64,000 nucleotides of DNA, from assembly GCA_001599355.1 (NCBI GenBank), contig BCGQ01000001.1, positions 2,855,135-2,919,134 of the forward strand, in the 5' to 3' direction. This DNA comes from Nakazawaea peltata (lineage: Eukaryota; Ascomycota; Pichiomycetes; Alaninales; Pachysolenaceae). The notes below the pieces were generated by a model. That model made no database searches, was not told where the DNA came from, and worked only from the letters and a program-made list of their open reading frames with translations. Position 1 is the stretch's first letter. Each line of letters opens with the position of its first letter. Of this stretch, positions 57,045 through 64,000 are shown one piece after another. A program made the position numbers and the translations under genes.

Positions 57045-59276
57045 ATGTCTTACGCGTATCTGCCGGATCAGAACTATGGGAAAGTGCGTGGGAATGTACC
57101 TAGACATGGTGCTGGTGATAATTACTACCCCCAGCTGCCTGTCCAGACTCCTCAACAACCCATGTATTCACAGCCGACAAGGAATCCTCTGCCATACCAG
57201 GGCCAACCAAGACCATATCAACAGCAGGGATATCAACAACAGCCTCATCAGCGTCAACATCTGCCGAATCAACAACAGATGACTTCGTATGGACGTCAAC
57301 ACCAAGGCTACCACCCTCATCAACAACATTACCCCCTGCAACAGCGCCCTCCCCAGGGTTCAATGGGCCATCAACTGCCACCAATGCAACACCAAAATGC
57401 TCCGGTACGCGCTGCTGTAACACACCTGCCCCCTCCACAATCTTATCACAGCAATGTCAACCCATATTTACAGCCATCTTCTAACATTTACCTTCAATCG
57501 ACCAATGTTCCTCCCCCACCTGTTGAAGATGAGAATGAATTTCATTTCGAACAAACACGAAGCCCCTCGGCCAATTCTTTTGGATTTGATGACCCTAAGC
57601 CTGTGTTGCCTCCTAAATTACCAATCATCCCAGCTAGTCCATCCATAGAAACCTTGTCAAAGGTCAATCTGTCAAATAGTCAAAATAGTAGCAGAATGCT
57701 GAGTAATAATCTGAAAGATGACCCCTTCCATCAAGGTTTACATGGCAATTCTCAGTCGTCACCAAACAATAGTATGGATGATCTCATAGACAAGTATATG
57801 GAGGGGATGAATACTAAGGATACTTCTGCTGCTAAGGCTGGTGAGGCTTATAGAAAAACTCGTCTCTTGGATGAGAAACCTCCTCCACCTTATGAGACTT
57901 TGGATCGCTCAAAAGTCAGCTCTTATGACAAGAAGGAAAAAGCTGCTACTGTGCAATTGGGATCATCTTCGTCGCTGGACTCTAAGAAACTGCTGCCATA
58001 TCCTTCTGATGATCACCTTCCCCTTCCTTCAGAGCCAAAGCATACTCGTAGAAGAAGTTACACTGACGAATTATTGGATAAAATCACCGAATCTAGGGCT
58101 GTATCCTCCAAAGAAGATGATTTAGAAGAAGTTGATCCTGTTGCCAATTTCTTGACCAAGAGAAGAGATGCTATTCTGGATTATAAATCGTTTTCCTTAG
58201 ATGTACAATTGGCGTGGGCTAAAACTTTATTGGACTCAGTTTTGATTGATTCTGTAGTGACCACATTGAATATTTCAGGTCAGCAATTCGGCACACCCCC
58301 AGATGACGAAGAATTGAAGAAAAATAAACTCATGTTCCTGAACTCTGCAATTAAAGTGTTAAAAAAATTGGCTGAAAAATATGACGATAGCGAGTCTCAG
58401 GCTATCTTGGGAGACTTGTATTCCGGTTCCCGTTTGTCTGATTTGACTGAGAAAAACATCGATAAGGGATTCGAGTATTATCTTCGAGCAACGAAGGGGA
58501 AACATGCCAATGCGACTTATAAAACTGGATGTTGTTTAGAACATGGAATGGGAACGAAGAAAGATCTTGAGAAATGTTTCTATTTCTACGAAAAATCGGC
58601 ACTTTTAGGAGACTCGGATGGAATGTGCAAGCTTGGAATAATATATATTAAAGGATTATTGGGCCAGAAAAGATCAGCACAGAAAGCTGTATATTGGTTA
58701 AACAAATCTATAGCGGCCAATGACCTTAACGTACTCCCGATCTTCATATTGGCCAAAATCCATGAGACTGACGTATCTGCGTTAAATTTAGACCCACAAA
58801 AAAGACCAGAAGATCTGAACGTAGTTTCCGAAATGCGCGAATTGAAAGTTTATAAAGATGTTAAGACACTGCTCCAATTGTATCTCAAAGCAGCCAAATT
58901 GGGCCATATAAAATCCCAGACTCATCTAGGATACTGCTACGAATTTGGGGCTATGGGATGTTCTGTGAACGCCCGGACTTCTATTTATTGGTATTCAAAG
59001 GCTGCGCTGAAAGGAGATGCTAATGCCGAAATGGGTTTAAGTGGCTGGTACTTAACAGGAGCCGATGGAGTTTTAACCCAAAGCGATGTCGAGCTGTATT
59101 TGTGGGCCAGAAAGGCCTCCGAGGAAGGCTTGGCAAAGGCAGAATATGCTCTCGGATATTTCCACGAGGTGGGTGTAGGAACTTCCAAAAACCTCAAAGA
59201 GGCTCAACGGTGGTATCTCAAAGCCGCATCTCAGGGCTACGCAAAGGCGCGCAACAAACTCCAAGCGCTTCGCTAG
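57045..59276 (+). CDS. Sel1-repeat protein of the Skt5/Chs4-Ack1 family
   Basis: ATG 57045 (MSYAYLPDQNYGKVRG); only GTG lies upstream in frame. 743 residues. The N-terminal 150 are Gln/Pro/His-rich; EKPPPPYETL is a PY motif fitting WW-domain ubiquitin ligase binding. RKTRLL and RRRS sites precede a helical region (FLTKRRDAILDYKSFSLDVQLAWAKTLLD) and six or so Sel1 repeats from residue 440 to the end (ANATYKTGCCLEHGMGTKKDLEKC; GYCYEFGAMGCSVNARTSIYWYSKAALKGDANAEMGLSGWYL). Skt5/Chs4 activates chitin synthase III and normally ends in a CaaX box; this protein ends NKLQALR without one, which favours the Ack1-like branch. Exact orthology is unresolved. Confidence 0.85.
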   Translation: MSYAYLPDQNYGKVRGNVPRHGAGDNYYPQLPVQTPQQPMYSQPTRNPLPYQGQPRPYQQQGYQQQPHQRQHLPNQQQMTSYGRQHQGYHPHQQHYPLQQRPPQGSMGHQLPPMQHQNAPVRAAVTHLPPPQSYHSNVNPYLQPSSNIYLQSTNVPPPPVEDENEFHFEQTRSPSANSFGFDDPKPVLPPKLPIIPASPSIETLSKVNLSNSQNSSRMLSNNLKDDPFHQGLHGNSQSSPNNSMDDLIDKYMEGMNTKDTSAAKAGEAYRKTRLLDEKPPPPYETLDRSKVSSYDKKEKAATVQLGSSSSLDSKKLLPYPSDDHLPLPSEPKHTRRRSYTDELLDKITESRAVSSKEDDLEEVDPVANFLTKRRDAILDYKSFSLDVQLAWAKTLLDSVLIDSVVTTLNISGQQFGTPPDDEELKKNKLMFLNSAIKVLKKLAEKYDDSESQAILGDLYSGSRLSDLTEKNIDKGFEYYLRATKGKHANATYKTGCCLEHGMGTKKDLEKCFYFYEKSALLGDSDGMCKLGIIYIKGLLGQKRSAQKAVYWLNKSIAANDLNVLPIFILAKIHETDVSALNLDPQKRPEDLNVVSEMRELKVYKDVKTLLQLYLKAAKLGHIKSQTHLGYCYEFGAMGCSVNARTSIYWYSKAALKGDANAEMGLSGWYLTGADGVLTQSDVELYLWARKASEEGLAKAEYALGYFHEVGVGTSKNLKEAQRWYLKAASQGYAKARNKLQALR

Positions 59277-59416
59277 CCATCTTTGGCGCATATCTCCTTT
59301 TTTGTATAATTAATAGTCAAAAAAAGCTTATCTGTTGAGCAATTTACGATAAATCGATAAGATGAACGGCTCTAGTCAGCGGCCGTTTTGCGCCGAGGGT
59401 TGTCTAGTTACAGGGG

Positions 59417-59424
59417 TATAAATA
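59417..59424 (+). promoter_or_regulatory. TATA box of the GH127 gene
   Basis: TATAAATA, 52 bp upstream of the start codon. Just before it (59366-59398) are CGGCTC, GCGGCCG and GCGCCG, CGG/CCG triplets of the sort bound by Zn2Cys6 activators; the pairing is not exact for Gal4 spacing. Confidence 0.55.
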
Positions 59425-59475
59425 GAGTGATAAAAGCCTAAGGTAGTTAGAAATTAGTGTAGGACAAGCACAAAA

Positions 59476-61278
59476 ATGACTGACAGTAGAGTTAATGATG
59501 AGTTCTGGAGTTCTAGGATCTCTGTCGTGAGAGAAAATACCCTCCCATCGATGTATAAATTGTTGAAAGAGACAGGGAGATGGGACTTGATGAAACTTAA
59601 GGTGAAGGAAGGCTCGAAGCCACATTATTTCTGGGATTCGGATGTGGCCAAGTTTTTGGAGGCTGTGTGTTATTCCTTGCATTATATGACCCCTGAAGAC
59701 CCATTGTACGAGACCTTCCACTCGTGGGTCGATGAGCTGGCTCATATGATCGTACTGGCTCAGCAGCCTGATGGATATCTCAACAGTTATTTTACTATAG
59801 TTGAGCCTGAGAAGAAATTGACCAATATCACTGAGAAGCATGAGCTTTACTGTTTGGGTCACTTATTGGAAGCTGCAATTGCTCATTTCAAGCTCACTGG
59901 TAAGACTTATCTTTTGGATGCTCTCTGTCGGTACTTGGACTTAATTTGTGACATTTTTGGTCCTGAAGAGGGGAAAAGACATGGATATCCTGGTCATCAA
60001 GAAGTTGAGTTGGCAATTGCTAAATTGCTCGATGTCAAATGGGAGGAAAGATACTTTAAACTTTTGAACTATTTCATCGAACAAAGAGGTTATAATGATG
60101 GAGAATTTTTCGATCAGGAAGCACGTGGTAGAGGTATCGACCCTTACAGATACATTCTTGGTGATAGTGAAGGTGCACCATCTTGGCCAAGACCTAGATT
60201 TTACGAGTATTATCAGGCAGAAACTCAAATTAGAGATACAAAAGAGGTCAAGGGTCATGCCGTAAGACAATTCTATTTCCTCACTGGAGTCCAGAGATTG
60301 GCTCAATTCAAGGATGATGACTCTCTTAGAGAGGCTGTCACTTTGTTATGGAATAATCTGGCTTCCAAAAAGATGTATTTACATGGAGGTATTGGCGCAG
60401 TTGGTAATTGGGAGGGCTTTGGAGATGAGTATGTATTACCTTGGGAAGGTTACTCGGAAACTTGTGCCTCTTGTGCCATGGTTTTCTGTGCTCAGGCTAT
60501 CTTGAAAGACCGTCTCGATGCGAATGTTGCACTTATCCTGGAGAGAGCTCTTTTCAACGATGTCCTTGGAGGAGTCTCTTTGGATGGTCTTGCCTATTAT
60601 TATGACCAACCTATCTGTGGAAGCAAGGGTCTCAAAAGACAGGACTGGTTTGTCTGTAGTTGTTGTCCTCCAAATGTGGCTAGGTTGTTCAACAATCTTG
60701 AGGAGTATGTATGTTCTAAGCTTGGAGATGTTTTAGCTATTCATTACTATATCGGAGGAACCTACTACCTGGAAGGCAGTAAAATCACCGTCAAATCCCA
60801 ATATCCTTACTATGGGAGCTTAGAGGTCAGTGTATCTGAAGAAAATGTCGCTGAGTTGGCCATTAGAGCACCAACTCATGCATTCACCATCAATACCTCT
60901 GACTGGAGACTCCAAGATGGATATATTTTATTCGGTGCAAAGCTGCTCTCAGGTACTATTAAGATCGATTTCAAAATGCAGGTTGAAACCATTGCCCCAA
61001 ATCCAAAAGTTCATGCCAATAGGGGATGTCTTGCAGTTAAGTTTGGGCCATTTGTTTATGCAATTGAAGCCAATGGTGTACAATCGGGTTACTCATTAGA
61101 CGATTTGAGATTGTCCAAACATACGGTTTTCACCAAGGTAAAAGCTTCGTTGAATGGCTGCCATTTTTGGCAATTAAAAGCCGATTTAAACGGTATCGAG
61201 CTGAACTTTGTTCCTTATTTTGTTACTGGGAACATTCACCCTGGTGAAGACTTTAGAATGTGGGTGAAGGAGCTGTAA
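59476..61278 (+). CDS. GH127 family glycoside hydrolase (beta-L-arabinofuranosidase-like)
   Basis: 600 residues with no signal peptide or membrane segment, so probably cytosolic. The family (formerly DUF1680) removes beta-L-arabinofuranose from plant or hydroxyproline-linked sugars; some members act on other sugars. Conserved features: NDEFWSSRI start, AQQPDGYLNSYFT, ELYCLGHLLEAAIAH, GYPGHQEVELA, GHAVRQFYFLTG, MYLHGGIGA and YVLPW. The catalytic zinc/cysteine set is intact: Glu328 and Cys330 in SETCAS, Cys396 and Cys397 in SCCPPN, corresponding to Glu338, Cys340, Cys417 and Cys418 of the Bifidobacterium enzyme as I recall. CTG 59755-59757 (IVxAQQPDGYL) is at a family alanine. The family is bacterial and filamentous-fungal and scattered in yeasts, so transfer is likely. 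Confidence 0.9.
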   Translation: MTDSRVNDEFWSSRISVVRENTLPSMYKLLKETGRWDLMKLKVKEGSKPHYFWDSDVAKFLEAVCYSLHYMTPEDPLYETFHSWVDELAHMIVLAQQPDGYLNSYFTIVEPEKKLTNITEKHELYCLGHLLEAAIAHFKLTGKTYLLDALCRYLDLICDIFGPEEGKRHGYPGHQEVELAIAKLLDVKWEERYFKLLNYFIEQRGYNDGEFFDQEARGRGIDPYRYILGDSEGAPSWPRPRFYEYYQAETQIRDTKEVKGHAVRQFYFLTGVQRLAQFKDDDSLREAVTLLWNNLASKKMYLHGGIGAVGNWEGFGDEYVLPWEGYSETCASCAMVFCAQAILKDRLDANVALILERALFNDVLGGVSLDGLAYYYDQPICGSKGLKRQDWFVCSCCPPNVARLFNNLEEYVCSKLGDVLAIHYYIGGTYYLEGSKITVKSQYPYYGSLEVSVSEENVAELAIRAPTHAFTINTSDWRLQDGYILFGAKLLSGTIKIDFKMQVETIAPNPKVHANRGCLAVKFGPFVYAIEANGVQSGYSLDDLRLSKHTVFTKVKASLNGCHFWQLKADLNGIELNFVPYFVTGNIHPGEDFRMWVKEL

Positions 61279-63006
61279 TAGAGCAGCCCATTGTTTATAT
61301 AACTTGATCTTCTTCTATTGTATAGCCTGAGTTTAATACAAAGAATTACATATCCAACTGTTTGGCTACTATGTAGAATTTCTAATCATTTGTGAGCTCT
61401 GTTGTTAAAAAAGAACAGAAATTTAGATTTGCGAAAAAGCCAGGGTGTCTTTGCTTATCAAATTAAGTCTGTACAGATGATCTGTAATATTTGTGCTCTT
61501 CTCATATGAGCTTTTTACGAAATCACTCCCTGCGTATGTCAAAAAGTCGAGCAACTCCGCCTTTTCTCCGAGATAGAAACGCTTCCGAGACTCTTAATCT
61601 GGAGTTTGTGAGAATCTTTAGACCAATACAATTCCACTCTAGTCAAAATCAAGAAATCTGTAAGGAGCTAATTGGACCATGTCTTCTAAAGCTTTTTACT
61701 GCTTCTTCAATATTGGTGGATTTTGTTTTCACCCCCAATTTTTGTCTTCATCTAATGAAGACAAGGTTGTTTAGAATGATGAAAAAAAAAAGAAAAGGTT
61801 GTATAAACAGAGATCAGCGAAAACTCGATTAAACATTGAACTTTGATAGCAGAAGAGTTTTTTCTTGAGCCCGGTATCTTATTGGCGGACTGACTGTCGC
61901 TTCTCGGCCCTTTCACTAAATTTTGTGATTTCTAGTGTTTTTTTACCCTTTTCGGAAATGACAAATAAAAAAAAAGTCGGCCCGCGCTAAGAACCCTACC
62001 TATATCGTGAGGAGGCCCCGCAAAAAAAAGATTTTGAGAGAAAAACCAAGAACGTCTCAAACACCTCCTCTGGACAACGCATAGCTTTGGACTCTTCGCA
62101 CTATATATTTGAATTACAGCACACTTCTTCCTTTATTTTACCTTAGCATGAGAGACATATCTGTTTAAATTCAGTTTCTAATGCTGCTCCTGTGTTCAAA
62201 AAAAGAGAACATTCGATTTCAACGGGAGATAAGAGAGGTGCAAACGAAGTCTCATTCTGAAAATCTCGGCATTTCCTTGCAGAAGCGACTTGCACCAATG
62301 AAGACTCAAAAGAGTGCTAAAATTGAACAATGCAATTATTTTATAAGAGGTTGATTGATTACAAGCCCAAATAGGATACATTTCGCTCTTGCCAATCATG
62401 TACTCAGTTATTGTCTCAGTATCACGCAAATTGTATGAATCATTTGCTGACATCTTGTTAACACCTGATTACACGCTTCTCGTTTGTACAATTGACGCAG
62501 AACGCTCGTATCTCAATAATTTGACGAAAATGGATAAAAATGCATGGATCTTAACGTGTTTTTCTTTTTCTTTTCAAAACTTTTTCTCCTTGGAACAGAT
62601 ATAAAACGACATGAATTTCGCTTTTGACTTCTTTTTTATCATTTTTCAGACTAATGCCATTAATTACTGTCAGAGTTTTCGAGTTCAAACAAAAGTTTAA
62701 GCTTTGAGACCACTGAGGTCTGCCGTGGTCTGTAAGCCGCCTATATATGATACTTTGTTCACGGAAACTTGAGGACAAAACACTGGATCTGATATTTTCA
62801 GGGTGCCAAATCCGGTATTGTGTCTAAAGCCCTCCGACAGAAGTTCACCTTTCAGACTAGGTGAATGCCAATATGTTTTTCTGAGGTAACTCATAGAAAA
62901 ATGGCCTGTGGTTCAAAGGCCCAATAATTTTTTTGATAAGATATAAAAGGTGGGACTTTTGCTGCTTCTCGATCCTCAGTGACAATCAACTGCACAACAT
63001 AATAAG
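61279..63006. other. 1.7-kb gene-poor region before the adhesin
   Basis: No convincing gene. A 113-codon frame (61491-61832) has no recognisable domain and a Lys-rich low-complexity end. Contents are A/T-rich runs, a 13-bp match to the 5' end of U2 snRNA at about 61897-61909 that does not extend, and a TATA box near the adhesin. Large regulatory regions are usual for adhesin genes. Confidence 0.5.
62941..62948 (+). promoter_or_regulatory. TATA box of the adhesin gene
   Basis: ATATAAAA at 62941-62948, about 60 bp upstream of the ATG at 63007. Confidence 0.5.
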
Positions 63007-64000
63007 ATGAGAGGTCAACTTAAATGGGCATCATTGGCTCTTTGGTGTTGCCTTGCAGGCATATCTCAAGCGGCAGGTGACGGTAATAACTCCCTGTCAG
63101 ATGAAGCTTATGGATGTGATGTCGCCCTTTCTGCTTATTCAACAGGATTCAACGTTCAGTTTTATGACTACCCTTACAATGATACAGTTTTGTATTATGA
63201 GCTGGAATTCATGGAATCGGGTTATACTTCCCAGACAAAGACCGCAAATACCACTGGAGTCAATAATATTACTATCTGGCAACCTGATATTGATATCGCG
63301 GACACTTCTACGTCTACAGGTGAAATATATGGAGTAACAATTTATTGGAGTCACTTCGTGGCTGAGTTGAAGGGATATTTTTATGCCAAAGAGTCTGGGC
63401 ATTACTTGTTCAACTTACTTGTGGCAGATGACGCTTGTATGGTTTTCTTCGGAACAGAATCCGCTTTCGAGTGCTGTAACGATAACGCCTATGTTATCGA
63501 TAATAACACTGACCCTTATTTACTCTACACCACCAGAGCAATCAGCGAACTGGTCTATTCGTCTATGAGTGCTTCGAAATATCTTGAAGCAGGCTATTAC
63601 TATCCTATGAGAGTCGTTTATGTCAATAGAATCAAAATTGCGTTGCTCAATTTCACCGTCACTACACCTTCCAAGGAAGTCATTCAAAATTGGGATGAAT
63701 GGATTTACGAATTTGATGACACAGATGATGAAGATCAATGCAGCTCAGTTACAGCATCTGTATCTACTACTACCCTCACCTCCCATTGGCTGGAGTCGTA
63801 TACATCAACCACCACGACAACACTGACGAATGGAGATGTTACCGAGATCGTAGATGTCCCTTATTCAACTGAAACAACAACTGAGGGATGGAGCAACCAG
63901 TACACCAGTACCACAACAACCACTGGCCCTGACGGAGATGTAACAGTCATCGTTGAGACGCCTACTCATGTACCATCCACTGTCACAACTACTGATCCTT
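63007..64000 (+). CDS. Flocculin-like adhesin with PA14/GLEYA lectin domain, partial
   Basis: The frame opens at ATG 63007 and has no stop through the right edge (331 codons seen). Signal peptide LKWASLALWCCLAGISQA; then a PA14/GLEYA-type domain: GCDVALSAYSTGFNVQFYDYPYND, IYGVTIYWSHFVAELKGYFYAKESGHYLFNLLVADD, SAFECCN. Asp141-Asp142 fit the calcium-binding DcisD motif of yeast flocculins, and the CC pair (156-157) is typical. From about residue 245 come Thr-rich repeats (YTSTTTTT, DGDVTVIVETPT) like Flo1-type repeats; the part seen has about two and a half units. Expected to continue as a long Ser/Thr stalk with a GPI signal. Role: cell-cell or surface adhesion, ligand unknown. Confidence 0.88.
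   Translation, partial: MRGQLKWASLALWCCLAGISQAAGDGNNSLSDEAYGCDVALSAYSTGFNVQFYDYPYNDTVLYYELEFMESGYTSQTKTANTTGVNNITIWQPDIDIADTSTSTGEIYGVTIYWSHFVAELKGYFYAKESGHYLFNLLVADDACMVFFGTESAFECCNDNAYVIDNNTDPYLLYTTRAISELVYSSMSASKYLEAGYYYPMRVVYVNRIKIALLNFTVTTPSKEVIQNWDEWIYEFDDTDDEDQCSSVTASVSTTTLTSHWLESYTSTTTTTLTNGDVTEIVDVPYSTETTTEGWSNQYTSTTTTTGPDGDVTVIVETPTHVPSTVTTTDP

Noticed and set aside
61491-61832. 113-codon ORF between GH127 and the adhesin
   Set aside because: No domain, low-complexity Lys-rich end, AT-rich surroundings; no support as a gene.
61890-61960. U2 snRNA-like start (TCGCTTCTCGGCC)
   Set aside because: Only 13 bases match the U2 5' end; the following branch-recognition GTAGTA region and stems are absent.
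1-64000. CTG read as serine (CTG clade) or as standard leucine
   Set aside because: The informative positions are alanine in homologues, not serine or leucine, so Ala fits best; a genome-wide count is needed to be certain.

Overview
The window is nuclear DNA of a budding yeast (Saccharomycotina). Genes are compact and mostly intron-less, two are split by very short introns with TACTAAC-like branch points, and nearly every protein has a clear yeast orthologue. The most informative signal is the genetic code. At about ten places in independent conserved proteins (Ssl2, Cdh1, Erg26, Spe3, Mae1, two carboxypeptidases Y, Pde1, the GH127 enzyme), an in-frame CTG codon sits where homologues carry alanine. 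This points to a CUG-Ala yeast (the Pachysolen / Nakazawaea / Peterozyma group). Standard-code translations of these genes are then wrong at every CTG. Homologue residues were recalled, not aligned by software.

Layout. 1-5.2 kb: a partial unidentified gene leaving the left edge, RMP1 and SPE3 (convergent), two duplicated tRNA-Leu(CAA) genes, tRNA-Met, ERG26, and a spliced gene for a secreted, probably GPI-anchored Cys-rich protein. 5.2-15 kb: VPS8 (CORVET), a p24 cargo receptor, SWD1 (COMPASS), CDH1 (APC/C activator), then 1.1 kb without a gene. 15-23 kb: ARO8-type aminotransferase, a carboxypeptidase Y, mitochondrial malic enzyme, an F-box protein. 23-31 kb: RRN3, PEX12, NDC80, a NECAP-like coat adaptor, MRPL20. 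31-43 kb: an unidentified N/S/Y-rich protein, MSE1, OPI10 (Hikeshi) with a perfect heat-shock element, ATS1, FUN30, SSL2, SRP40. 43-57 kb: a second carboxypeptidase Y, a 1.4-kb repeat-bearing spacer, RIM15, RET2, OCA4, PDE1, PRE4 and an intron-split KGD4. 57-64 kb: a Sel1-repeat protein, a GH127 beta-L-arabinofuranosidase-like enzyme with an intact metal site (probably acquired by transfer), a 1.7-kb gene-poor stretch, and the start of a flocculin-type adhesin running off the right edge. The right end has an accessory, subtelomere-like character.

The genes are mainly unlinked housekeeping functions, as usual in yeast. Many neighbours are convergent with 3' ends 10-100 bp apart. I saw no transposon, retroelement, CRISPR array, plasmid origin or centromere. 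The notable items are the codon reassignment, the two genes hidden by introns, the concerted loss of one disulfide in one of the two carboxypeptidases, the heat-shock element in front of OPI10, and the GH127/adhesin end.
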